A stretch of DNA of 64,000 bases from positions 4,620,001 through 4,684,000 of the forward strand of contig JAZGTH010000072.1 in NCBI GenBank assembly GCA_036877525.1. The letters are read 5' to 3'. The notes beneath the pieces were generated by a model. The model searched no databases. It had not been told where the DNA came from and saw nothing but the letters and a program-made list of their open reading frames with translations. Numbering within the stretch: the stretch's first letter is position 1; every line of letters starts with the position of its first letter. The position numbers were made by a program, and so were the translations under genes. Shown one piece after another: positions 1-9,616 of the stretch. Source of the stretch: Chromobotia macracanthus (Eukaryota > Chordata > Actinopteri > Cypriniformes > Botiidae).

Positions 1-208
1 ATTAAACATAAAATATCAGACATAAAATACTAAAGTCCACACTATGTACTGACTTAAATAAGCTAACTAAGAACAAGGGGAGACAAACAAACAAACTAAA
101 ACAAACAACCTAAAACAACTAAACAAACAAAACTAAACTGAAAGATCTCAGATTTTTAGATCACGTGTCTCAGTACATCCACACACATACAGTATGTTTG
201 TGTTTCAG

Positions 209-317
209 TCTGCAGGAAGTGAATGCCTCTCCGATCACATACATCTCTGACCTCATCACTGAAGACTCATGGAGTCAACTTCTCATGGACACACTGGGAC
301 CAAAGGGTTACATCAAG
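209..317 (+). CDS. inpp5k: inpp5k exon A (first exon in window)
   Basis: Acceptor TTTGTGTTTCAG precedes the exon and donor AAG|GTACAG follows. It begins with the last base of a split codon and ends on a codon boundary. It encodes LQEVN...LGPKGYIK, the substrate-pocket start of the phosphatase fold. An alternative acceptor CAG lies 7 bp downstream, but the upstream one restores the family's usual GLQE.N. Confidence 0.88.
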
Positions 318-3300
318 GTACAGCGTAACCAAACAGCCGAATGTGTGTGTGTGAACATTACAGCTCCAGTTCAGATTCAGAAAGTGTGGAAGTGTTTTAT
401 ACAGTCTGAACAGCTACAATAGCTCAGTGAAACAGATCGGGATGAGCTGTCTTCTCATCACGCTTGTTAAGCTTCATTGTTTAACGCCAGCCAATGAAAA
501 CACTGGAGGCTTTGTTTCACACCAGCGTATTTACGTAACACAAGCACAGATCTGATCTGAGCTCCCCCTCCTTTCTGCCTTTCATAATTAATTAGCTCTC
601 ATTTTTAAAACCAGATCACATCTTCAGAAACACGCCAGGAATTTACAGTAGCAATTTCATCATCTCCAAAGTTCAAAACACCGTACACTCGAAACTTGTG
701 GTTGTGAATGCTTTGATTTTAAGCCTATTATGCTCAAGAAAGAGTTTGTAATTCTGTTATTGGGGTCTGCTAGAATATATACATGCGGTTTATAGTTCAG
801 AAAACATTTTTTTTCCCGAACAATCATTCTACTCTGATTGGTCAGCAGGGCCAGTCTGTTGTAATTGGTCAACTGCAAGAAATAAAAAAAAGCGTAACAG
901 GCTCTTTAAGAGCAATTACGCTGTATTGCTCAAAATGCTTATTTCGTTTGATCACAATAACAATACCACGCACCGTTTATCTCTGCTGTTGCCAGGTAAC
1001 GTCAATACGGATGCAGGGTTTGCTGTTGCTATTATTTGCAAAGCAGGTCCACCTTCCCTTCATCAGAGACATTGAGAATACATACACTCGCACGGGCCTG
1101 TTTGGATACTGGGTACGAGACAGTGTTTACACTCAGACACTTTCAGTTTAACACTTCACATTGACGTGAAGTCACTTTGACACTTCACGTGATTTAATTT
1201 CTCTTCAACCTGTTTTGGAGAAACATCTGCAGAGTTATTTTATTTTTTATGTGGAATTTGGAATAAAGATGTTAAATATCAAACCCTCACAGTAAAGACT
1301 AACAGTAAAAAAACTGTACTGAAACATACAATACTAATAATATAGGAGCTAAATTTTACTGTATTATTATTTATTATCCGCAGGGAAATAAAGGTGGCGT
1401 GTCTGTACGTTTCTCGTTCTACGGTCACATGCTGTGTTTTCTGAACTGTCACCTGGCAGCTCATATGAACTACGCCCTGCAGCGCATGGATGAGTTTGAA
1501 TACATACTGGACACGCAAGATTTTGATATTTACAACACGCCCCATGTGCTCGACCACAAGTCAGCAAAAACTCCTGATTTCTCTTATAAAAATAAGCAAA
1601 CTTAAGTTCATTTTATTAAGCATCCTAAAGAAAAGTTCAAGTATACTTGTAAGTATACTTCATGTGGTACGTACTAATATACTTGTAAGTGTACTGTTTC
1701 AAAACTACTGGGGACTAAATTGGCCCACTTTTTACTTTATAAAAGTGTACTTTTAAGTATACTTTAAGTAGTAAAGTAGAAAAGTACATAAAATATATTG
1801 CTGAGAAGTACAGAAATCGTAGACTGAAATATACTTTTATCTTTAAAAGAAGTACACTAACAGCACACTTGACTAAACTTTTTTTGGGGGTTGGATTGCA
1901 AATGCGAGTTTGTATGCGTACAAGTATGCATACTACATGATCCTCATACATTGCTGATGTTCTTCTAGGATTGTGTTCTGGTTTGGAGATCTGAACTTCC
2001 GTATCGCTGATCACGGGATGCACTTCATGCGCTCCTCAATCAACAATGGACGCTTTAACCTGCTGTGGGGGAAAGACCAGGTCAGGCAAACACACACATC
2101 ACAAATTCACACCCTCCAGGTCTGGTAGGCTTACTGTCTAGACAACATTTTAAAGACATGCTCTATGTGGTGATTATAAATAAACTTTATTCAGTACTGA
2201 CAACTACTCACTATTAACTATTAGATAATTCTGTTCTATTCTTTTCTGGCCTTTTAGTTGACCATGCTGAAGAAGAACGAACCGATTCTTCAGGAGTTTG
2301 AAGAAGGACCTCTGTGTTTCAAGCCCACCTATAAATTTGACCGTTTTTCTGAGACTTATGATACAAGGTACATGCACACAACTCACAAAATCCTAAAATA
2401 ATACAAACACATTGCATGAAAAAAGAGACAGTCTCAGATTTCCTGCCATTTTATGACGACCTGCATTTTTCTTGGGTGGAATTCACAATCATTCTTTCTC
2501 CACGCAGAGCACTGAAGACATGGTTTGGATTTACGTAAGATTTGATACAAACCATTTGTTTGTCGCATGTTTCTTCTAACTTCACAACTATTACCCAGAG
2601 TTCCTTTCACAGAACACTCACCATCTCATCCCCGTACAGTCCCTTCCATTTACTCATAATCTTAAAATACTCTCTCATCACCCAGCTAACAGGGAACGTT
2701 CTCAGAACATTGGCTAATGTTCTCTAAAAGTTCTTTCAAAGTTATTAAAAACATTCTTGCAGTAACATTAGTAGAACGTTTTTGTAATGGTATTTATTAT
2801 ATATCAAAAATGTTATTCTTAAGTGGTTAGTGGAACGTTTTAGAACTGTTTCAGAATGAAAATGTTTGAATAAAGTTCTTACACCTATCCAGTTCTTACA
2901 CCTATCCATCCAAGTTCTTACACCTATCCATCCATCAGTCGCTTCACTTTTAAAATAACACGCAGTCTCAGAAGTTGTTTAATAACACAGAAGCTGTCAG
3001 TGTGTCAGTGTGTGTCTTGGAGACGTCACTGTCACACAGCATGTCTCTGATCCCTGCATGTCTTTTATGCATGTTCACATACTCGTCTCTCTCTGATATG
3101 CTGCTGTTGTTTATATTGTAATGTTAAATCAAATTAGATCTTCATACTTTGATGTTTATCTCAAAGTCTATATGTAATAATTTAAGTTAAACATACTGTT
3201 TTTGAGAGAAAGTAGCATGTATACCAAACTTCTACATTACCAAAGCGTGCTATATATACCATGCCACATGATGTCATATGACAATAATGTAGCATACTAC

Positions 3301-4576
3301 ATACAGCATACTATTTTTTCTAAGTGGGTTATATACAGTATACACTGCACAGTATGCAATTAGCAGCGCACTAGTATTTCTATTCCGATTAAGGGAATCA
3401 AATAAAGGTAATTTATTCTTGTGTTTTGGGTCATTGGTCAGTGGTAAGAAGCGGAAGCCGGCCTGGACGGATCGGATCTTGTGGAGAATAAAGCCCAGAG
3501 CTACAGAGAACGAGGACGAGAGCAAATCGACAGTGTCGTCCGCCGATGATGATGACGAGTACCCGGTGAAGGTGATTCAGGACATGTACACCTGTGATGT
3601 CTCATACGGGGTCAGTGACCACAAACCTGTTATTGGCACCTTCAGTCTGGAGGTGAGACGCATGCACATGTACAGCATGTCATACTGTATAAGATATGTA
3701 TGTTATATAACATACAAATAAACACATTGATGAATTTTCCTTAAATTGTATTTAAAAGTTATAATGTATATTTAAAGTACTTTTAATGCATATTTATTTC
3801 TGTTAACTTTTAAGAGCGCACTTACTCGTATATGACTATTTTTGATATTCTGTTTGAACGGACCTCTCAAATGTACCTGAAATGTTTTAGGTATATGTGG
3901 ATTACAAAACGTTCAGGTCAATCTTGATCTTTGTCTTGGTGTAGATAAGGAAGAAAGTGGAAATACCTCTAGTCAGACTGAGTGCAGAGGGACGCTGGAG
4001 TGCAGATGAAGACGCCACACTCACCTACACCATCCTGGAAACCTTTGAGTCCTCAACCTGGGACTGGATTGGACTTTACAAGGTGAAAGAGAGAGAAAAA
4101 GGCTGATGGATGAGCAAAACCAATGAAAGAGACAAAAAAGGATCTGTTATCATGAAGCAGGTCACTAACTAGAGGTGATTTATATCTGTGTGTGCAGATG
4201 GGCTTTAAAAGTGCCTCTGATTACATCACCTTCGTCTGGGTCAAAGATGATGAAGTGGCTGCCAACGGGGAGGTTGTGACGGTATGGCAGACTCATATTT
4301 TCTGTGTCGAATCCGCTGATGAAGTATTACTGATGTTAATAAAGACTGTAAATAGTGTTTATATTGAGGAGGCCAACATGGGGTTCCCTCTGTCACAAAT
4401 GCAAAAATAGGCCATGCTAACTAGCCAAATCTTGACCTCCTGGTTTCTATGACGTGTCTGTTTAAGATCACAATTCGTAAGGATGAGCTCCCCCTGCTGA
4501 CAGGAGACTATGTGCTTGGATACTACAGCAGGAACATGCAGAGCCTTATTGCCTTCAGTCCAACCTTCCAAGTGAG

Positions 4577-4613
<37 letters not shown>

Positions 4614-4727
4614 TTACCCCTCGTCTCACCCGCTGTGTGTGATGTCATCTTGTTCCAGATTCTAGATTCCGAGCGAGCCGTCATGGAGGGTCTGGTTCCT
4701 GAGAACATTAATGGACATGAGAAATAA
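209..4727 (+). CDS. inpp5k: Inositol polyphosphate 5-phosphatase K (SKIP), 3' part, ten exons
   Basis: Ten exons (209-317, 996-1112, 1384-1559, 1969-2080, 2258-2367, 3442-3652, 3945-4082, 4198-4281, 4467-4571, 4659-4727) join in one frame to encode 409 C-terminal residues; every intron is GT-AG. Visible in order are LQEVN, GLFGYWGNKGG, the 5-phosphatase signature FWFGDLNFR, the second signature RKPAWTDRILW, SDHKPV, and a SKICH domain from about WDWIGLY to the end. The family removes the 5-phosphate of PI(3,4,5)P3 and PI(4,5)P2, and the SKICH domain of SKIP directs membrane localisation. INPP5J has the same domains, but it carries a long proline/serine-rich tail; here only about 20 residues follow the SKICH domain, and residues such as YKFDR and LLW.KDQ also favour INPP5K. 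The N-terminal exons (roughly 55 residues by comparison with mammalian SKIP) and promoter are off the left edge. All catalytic motifs are intact, so the gene is probably functional. Family assignment is near certain; paralogue choice is less so. Confidence 0.88.
318..995 (+). other. Intron after exon A
   Basis: This 678-bp intron is bounded by GTACAG and a CAG acceptor. I see no repeat or coding sequence in it. It carries two ATTGGTCA-type motifs near 837 and 864 of unknown meaning. Confidence 0.8.
996..1112 (+). CDS. inpp5k: inpp5k exon B
   Basis: This 117-bp exon is in frame at both ends and encodes VTSIRMQG through TGLFGYW, part of the catalytic core. The acceptor is TTGCCAG and the donor TGG|GTACGAG. 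The exon itself begins GTAACG, which resembles a splice donor (see findings). Confidence 0.92.
1384..1559 (+). CDS. inpp5k: inpp5k exon C
   Basis: Acceptor TATCCGCAG; the exon ends inside a lysine codon (AA|G) before GTCAGC. It encodes GNKGGVSVRF, the NCHL motif (LNCHLAAHM) and the stretch up to LDH, all typical of the 5-phosphatase core. Confidence 0.92.
1600..1870. repeat. Intronic repeat rich in AAGTATACTT-type motifs
   Basis: Within the intron between exons C and D there is a run of short partly palindromic motifs: AAGTATACTT, AAGTGTACT and AAGTACACT recur at least eight times on both strands. This resembles the body of a fish inverted-repeat MITE. I could not define clean termini or a target duplication. 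Confidence 0.5.
1969..2080 (+). CDS. inpp5k: inpp5k exon D, catalytic motif I
   Basis: Acceptor TTCTTCTAG, donor CAG|GTCAGG. It encodes IVFWFGDLNFRIADHGMHF, containing the 5-phosphatase signature W.GD.N.R that coordinates the metal and phosphate, and ends at LLWGKDQ. Confidence 0.95.
2258..2367 (+). CDS. inpp5k: inpp5k exon E
   Basis: Acceptor TGGCCTTTTAG, donor ACAAG|GTACAT. It encodes LTMLKKNEPILQEFEEGPL and the conserved FKPTYKFDR...YDT block. It ends two bases into the serine codon completed by exon F. Confidence 0.93.
2681..2880 (+). mobile_element. Truncated MITE, family A copy 1
   Basis: It begins with the family terminus CCCAGCTAACAGGGAACGTT and continues with the typical AGAACATTGGCTAATGTTCT and GCAGTAACATTAGTAGAACG blocks seen in the other copies. 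The distal terminus is missing; the element runs into a small tandem repeat. It lies in the intron between exons E and F. Confidence 0.75.
2875..2930 (+). repeat. Three copies of a 16-bp tandem repeat
   Basis: GTTCTTACACCTATCC occurs at 2875, 2892 and 2914 with short CATCCA-type spacers. It starts where the MITE copy breaks off, and its GTTCTTAC part looks MITE-derived. Confidence 0.8.
3442..3652 (+). CDS. inpp5k: inpp5k exon F, catalytic motif II
   Basis: Acceptor TCATTGGTCAG, donor GAG|GTGAGA. It encodes SGKKRKPAWTDRILWRIKP, the second 5-phosphatase signature P.W.DR, then an acidic insert with DDDDEYP, and the final catalytic motif YGVSDHKPVIGTFSLE. The exon begins TGGTAAGAAG, which contains a donor-like GTAAGA (see findings). 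Confidence 0.95.
3945..4082 (+). CDS. inpp5k: inpp5k exon G, start of SKICH domain
   Basis: Acceptor TGGTGTAG, donor AAG|GTGAAA. It encodes IRKKVEIPLVRLSAEGRW through SSTWDWIGLYK. The WDWIGLY motif is the hallmark of SKICH domains of SKIP and PIPP. Confidence 0.92.
4198..4281 (+). CDS. inpp5k: inpp5k exon H, SKICH domain
   Basis: This 84-bp in-frame exon has acceptor GTGTGTGCAG and donor ACG|GTATGG. It encodes MGFKSASDYITFVWVKDDEV, matching the SKICH pattern in which a hydrophobic DY.....W strand follows WDWIGLY. Confidence 0.9.
4467..4571 (+). CDS. inpp5k: inpp5k exon I, SKICH domain
   Basis: The acceptor is the less common TTTAAG and the donor CAA|GTGAGT. It encodes ITIRKDELP through YVLGYYSRNMQSLIAF, the terminal SKICH strands (compare the family motif LGYYS). 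Confidence 0.9.
4579..4611 (+). repeat. (CA)n microsatellite
   Basis: About 16 CA units start only 7 bp after the splice donor of exon I. The length could vary between individuals. Confidence 0.98.
4659..4727 (+). CDS. inpp5k: inpp5k last coding exon and stop
   Basis: Acceptor TGTTCCAG. It encodes ILDSERAVMEGLVPENINGH plus EK and ends with TAA at 4725-4727. This short tail distinguishes the gene from INPP5J, which has a long disordered C-terminus. Confidence 0.87.
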   Translation: MLDSERAVMEGLVPENINGHEK

Positions 4728-5485
4728 CTGGAATTCTGACTGACCTGCTGGACGTGTGCTCACCAAACATCACAACATCTGATTTGGGATCAGCTAATTC
4801 TGAAACAGCTGTCTGCAATCTCAGGCTTTCAAGTTCTCCAAATGCCAACCCCCCATACTGCGCTCTCTCTCTCTCCTCCCGATGGTAAAAACTCAACGTT
4901 GAATCAGTAGCTTATTCTGTTGGTCCGTGTTCTACTGTACTGTTGGGATGTGCAACACCTGCATCTAAAATGATGAATATTTATATGTATTTGCCTTATT
5001 TAGACTTAGAAAAGTCTAAGACTTAGATTTAGAAAAAATTGCCAGGTACTATGAATCTTACAGCCTCCACATGTCTCTGTATAAGAATGGATACTATTAT
5101 AACTGTGTGGATGTTGGGTTGGATAAATATATTTTACAGGCAAGATCATGGTAATATTCCAAAATTCTGCTAGCAGGACTGTGAATATGATGCATTTGTT
5201 CTGTTAAACTAATATATTAGAAACATATAATTTATCATATCTCAGTTATTTTACTTCTACGAAATCCATCCATTTACAATTGTTCAAAAGTATTATTTTA
5301 TAGTATACAATATCATACCTTCCCAACCCATAAGTATCTTTAAATGAGCCAAACTCTTTGTTTTTCTTAAATATTATTCCTCAGACTTATTGGATGTTGT
5401 TTTAGTGTAACTGTAACGCGTAACAAGTTGAACTGATCCTTTATCATTTGAGTTAAACGTAATAAAATGTTTCTGAAGTCGATGA
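4728..5485 (+). other. inpp5k: inpp5k 3'UTR (predicted)
   Basis: AT-rich sequence after the stop with the first AATAAA at 5461-5466, followed by a GT-rich stretch (TGTTGTTGTTCTG) near 5501. The end point is inferred; there is no transcript evidence. Confidence 0.55.
5461..5466 (+). terminator. Candidate polyadenylation signal
   Basis: This is the first canonical AATAAA downstream of the inpp5k stop. A GT-rich downstream element lies about 40 bp further on. Confidence 0.6.
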
Positions 5486-5531
5486 GATGAACAATCTGTA
5501 ATGTTGTTGTTCTGCGAGGTTCCTGAAGTTT

Positions 5532-5546
5532 ACTGTAGGGGGCGCT
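5532..5546 (+). promoter_or_regulatory. Partial CTCF-like motif
   Basis: ACTGTAGGGGGCGCT matches the CTCF core AGGGGGCGC exactly but only part of the 5' CCAS half. It lies just beyond the predicted gene end. It is a sequence match only. Confidence 0.3.
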
Positions 5547-5589
5547 GTTTACCTGCGTATTCGCTTGTTCCATAATCTGAAATTCACTG

Positions 5590-5637
5590 GTGCATTTATA
5601 TATATACACATTATATATATACACACACACACACACA
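5590..5637 (+). repeat. Compound TA/CA microsatellite
   Basis: Alternating TATATA and ACACAC tracts, ending in about eight CA units. Confidence 0.9.
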
Positions 5638-6830
5638 GGAGGTATAACACCGCCTGGCTGTGTACAGCACTCAGTGCAGGAGATGCTGTGTGTGTATTTT
5701 CATGGATAATTGTAGCTATAAATCAGTGTGGTGCACGTGCAGAGCTGTTAGGAGGTCTTCACCCAGCCAGGATGAGAGCAAAGAACCCACAGAAACACAA
5801 TGTGTGTCAGCCTGCGATCATGCACTATAAACCAACACTGCAACTATTCATTCTTCTGTAGACAGTGGAGAGTAAACCTTGAAAACATTTACCTACAAAT
5901 CTGCACATCTGTGAGCCTCAGACATCATTCAAGTTATTCTAAAACAATATAAGTTATTCATACGATTTAGAAAAGGAGCGTTTAGTTAGCATTTACAATC
6001 AGTTTTAATACACACACACACACACACACACACACAGAGAACTGGGTTTGTAATGTTTGTCTGGCCGCCCCTTTGGCTGTTCTTGGAAGGTGATAAACTT
6101 CACTCTATGGATATGAACATCTTCAATATTGATGTTCTGTTTCAGTAGTGTTTAAAGTGCTGACAAAATTAAAGTGGTGCAATAGATTAAAACTAAAGCA
6201 ATTTAATTAAATGCGTTAAAGAAAAAGGCGATAATTAAAGTAATTAGGTGGGAATTCTGTCCTGCTGCCCTCAAACCCGGAGGATCAGAGAAGAGAAAAC
6301 TCTTCCCTGGAGAGAGGATGGCAGACTCCACAGGCCTGGAAGATTCATGTTCCCAACACATCCAGCTGGCCCATGATGTCACCAGGGCTGTAAAACGTTT
6401 TAATGGGCCACTAAATCAGAATCATGGATTGGAGGCATTTATGGCTGAAGTGAGGACAGGACCTGGAGGGAAAGCAAAATGAAGAGAGATACACAGAGAG
6501 GGTGACCTTGATTGACCTTGGTGATGTCATATTGCAAGCAACATCCAATCAGCAAAAGCACGAATGTTCTGGATCTAAAGTGCATGTTTAGAGCGTTAAA
6601 CACTCTCTGTGCCTTTGTGATGCAATGACATCCAGACAGACAGAATGATTGATTGTTATTGAACATAACTTTAGTCAAAGAAATAAAAAAAATGGGCCTT
6701 TAATGATTCTTAAGTTGCAAAACCTATTCAAGGGAAGATTAAAAAAAATGTGGGACACCTTTATAGAACAATATGTGTGTTTGTTTGTGAATTAAGCCGA
6801 TGCAGAGGGGTGCTGAGAATTCTGGGATAT
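5638..6830. other. Intergenic, no gene seen
   Basis: Apart from a (CA)13 tract at 6011-6036, I see no repeat structure or coding signal. The open frames here have no family resemblance. Confidence 0.6.
6011..6036 (+). repeat. (CA)13 microsatellite
   Basis: Uninterrupted CA dinucleotides. Confidence 0.98.
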
Positions 6831-7197
6831 CCCAACTCACAGGGAACAATCTCAGAACATTGGCTAATGTTCTCTAAAAGGTCTCCCAAAGTGCTCAAAA
6901 AAGTTCTTGCTGTAACTTTAGTAGAACGTTTTCTTAACATTATCATTCACATCAAACATTATTATTAATGGAACGTTTTAAAAATGTGTTTTAAAATAAA
7001 CATTTAATTAAATAAATTTTTTTTGAACAGAATTTAAAAAGTTTGAATAATGTTCTTATAATTAAACAGTAACGTTAATACAACATCAAAACAACTGGAC
7101 AATTTGTCCATTCTTAGTTCTTCCAAAGTAACATTTTTATCTTTTTAGTACATAATGGAAATGTTAGGGAAACATTCTTACAACCTAAAACTGTTAG
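6831..7197 (+). mobile_element. MITE, family A copy 2
   Basis: Near full length (about 367 bp). It opens CCCAACTCACAGGGAACAAT (a decayed form of the terminus) and carries ACATTGGCTAATGTTCTCTA. It ends AACATTCTTACAACCTAAAA then CTGTTAG, matching the far end of the other copies. It has no coding capacity. Confidence 0.75.
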
Positions 7198-9349
7198 ACA
7201 GGCTGATGCAAGATCAAGCTTCATTCATCTGCAGTCTTCAGATTCTGTTAAATCAACATCTTTGTTTGGCAGAACCAGAGCTGTTCTGTAAGGAATGTAG
7301 ATCTAAAGAAAAATCTTCATTCACACTCGTCAGAACAGCCTTGATAGACTAAAGCGATTTCATAACAAAACTGAGTGTCAATAGCAGATGTGACACATAA
7401 TACACACTGCGCTGCTCTCTGCTTTGAGATGGTTTCTGGGCGCATATAAAAGATAGTCCAGGTTTAGTCCTGGGCTAAACTAAACCAGGTCTTAAAATCT
7501 TGAAGGAAAAAACATGCCATATACAAAAAATAAATATCTCTTAGCCATGCCTACCTGAACATAAGAAACAGAACAATATATTTCTCTTGGGACGAAAAAC
7601 TGGAGAGCAAGTTATTGCACTCTTAAAAAGACCTTTAATCTTCTGAGTGAAAACAATTCTTTATGCAACCTGGGAGAAACATGCAATATGTTTTTATTAG
7701 TTAAATCACTGTTCTTTGACCTCCACGTCTACAGCAGGACATAAGACTACAGGTCTGAGATCAGTCCGCTGGGAACTGAGAATGATTGTGTCCGGTATCT
7801 ACATGCAGACAAGAAAGACTTGTTTCTCTCAGAGGGGAAAAAGGAGAGTAAAGGATATATCTAGTGAAGATTCTCATGAATAAAACATTGCTGGGAGAGA
7901 AACTGAGTCATTCTTGTAGGCCCAGTTCTGCTTGATTTCCACAGAGAGCAGATGTGAGGTTTATTAACTGGGCCTGTTCTCACCTGCTGAAACCGGACCT
8001 GGATTCACAGCAGGAATGTGGAGAACATCTCCCAGACGCTGTTGTGACTACAAACACACAATCACTATTTTGACACACGGACCTTCAGTGTGTTCCTATA
8101 GAAACTTCTGGAAATGAGATCTATGGGTCTGTGTGTGTGTGTGCTTACATTAACCTGTTCTGAGTGCATTTGATCTAATGAAATATAAGATTAAGATTGT
8201 AGCTGCTAGCTGAATATCATTTAAATGAAAAAAAATTTATATAAACCTTAGAAGTCAGAGAGGCCGGATTCTGGATGTCTCTTGATAAAATCTATTGCAA
8301 CAGACGTGTACAGAATCCTGCTAAGGTTTAGATCAAGTTCCATTATGAAACAGACACAGCAGGAGTTATTGATTAATGAGTGACTAAAGTTAATCTCACT
8401 GTAAAATCCTCTTCATCCTGCAGCGTCGCACACGCGTGCAGTTCTCCACCGGACTGATAGATGCCGCTGTTGGAGTTTGGGAACAGAAAGCAATATCTGA
8501 AATGAGGGGGGGGGTTTAGCATACGATTGTGTTCTGATACACACAGAACTCCGCAGGCAACTTCATCCCTGCTAATATACAAATTTTACACTAAAGTGTG
8601 CTCTGTAATCTCTCCACAAATGAGCTCTCACTTCAAAGTTTTGTTTTGGTGAATGTCCCAAGGCTAAATTGCATTGCGTAGAATGGAAATACAGTCCTAA
8701 TGAGGCAAATAAAATCAACAGATTAAATTACTTTCAGATGTGAGAAGTGACTTGAGACTGGTGTGTGAAACGCTCTGTTTATGGCATTTCAAGAAGGATA
8801 AAGAGAAGATAACACTGTTTTGTAGAACATTTTAATGGTGTTAGCAGAACACCTCCATCTATACTGACATCACAAGTATTAAAGTTAGCAGACGGCCTTT
8901 TAAAGTGACAGTGCATTTGGGTATACATCTGTATGTATGCATCTCAGCTAGATGAGCTACAGAAACAAAAGAAAAAGATTAGGCTAATTCTCACACTTTT
9001 ATTATTAGACTTGCCTTTTAAACAAGCGTATTTTGGTCAGACCACCATCTGAGTTACACCGGCATTAATATCTTGTTCAATTAAATGCTGCTGTGATTAG
9101 CCGGATCTCTTAAAAGGAACTTGGAGCCAAAACGGTATTAACAGGCTCATTGATTCTTGGCATAACCATCTTTCAGTCAGCTCATCAATGCCGGTAATCA
9201 TGCAACTCGGGTCATTACAAACTACACGGCCTCCACTGACCCCTGACCAGCTGGTTAATCCATCACTGACATTTAAAACAGAAAGACTATCTTCAGGTAC
9301 AGCGACCCAGGAGGACACATGCAGGGCAGGACGTGAAGAGAAGATCTAT
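7198..9349. other. Intergenic, no gene seen
   Basis: No coding exon or clear repeat. A G9 run lies at about 8506-8515. Confidence 0.55.
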
Positions 9350-9616
9350 CCGGCTAACAGAGAACGTTCTCAGAACGTTGGCAAATGTTTCTCAAGTTCT
9401 TTCAAAGTTCTCAAAAGTGTTCTTGCAGTAACGTTAGTAGAATTTTTATGTTATATATCAAATAGTGGTAGTTGTTTTAATGACCAAGCAATAATGTCAA
9501 TACAACATCTAAAATACTAGACATTTTGAACATTCCTACAACATTAAAAATAACATTTTTAAAAAATTTTCTGACCTAATGGAAACATTAGGGAAAGGTT
9601 CTTACAACCCAACAGC
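9350..9616 (+). mobile_element. MITE, family A copy 3
   Basis: Starts CCGGCTAACAGAGAACGTTC and continues AGAACGTTGGCAAATGTT and GCAGTAACGTTAGTAGAA. It ends GGTTCTTACAACCCAACAG, a decayed distal terminus. About 267 bp, shortened internally relative to copy 2. Confidence 0.75.

Larger units (their letters stand above)
2368..3441 (+). other. Intron between exons E and F
   Basis: This 1,074-bp intron is the longest in the visible gene. It holds the truncated MITE at 2681-2880 and the small tandem repeat at 2875-2930. The rest shows no feature. No extra exon is needed, because exons E and F join directly to give YDTSGKKRKPAW. Confidence 0.8.

Noticed and set aside
209..4727. Assignment of the gene to INPP5J (PIPP) instead of INPP5K
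   Set aside because: Both share phosphatase and SKICH domains and some residues (LNCHL, FGDLNFRI) look INPP5J-like, but INPP5J continues with a long disordered tail while this protein stops about 20 residues after the SKICH domain.
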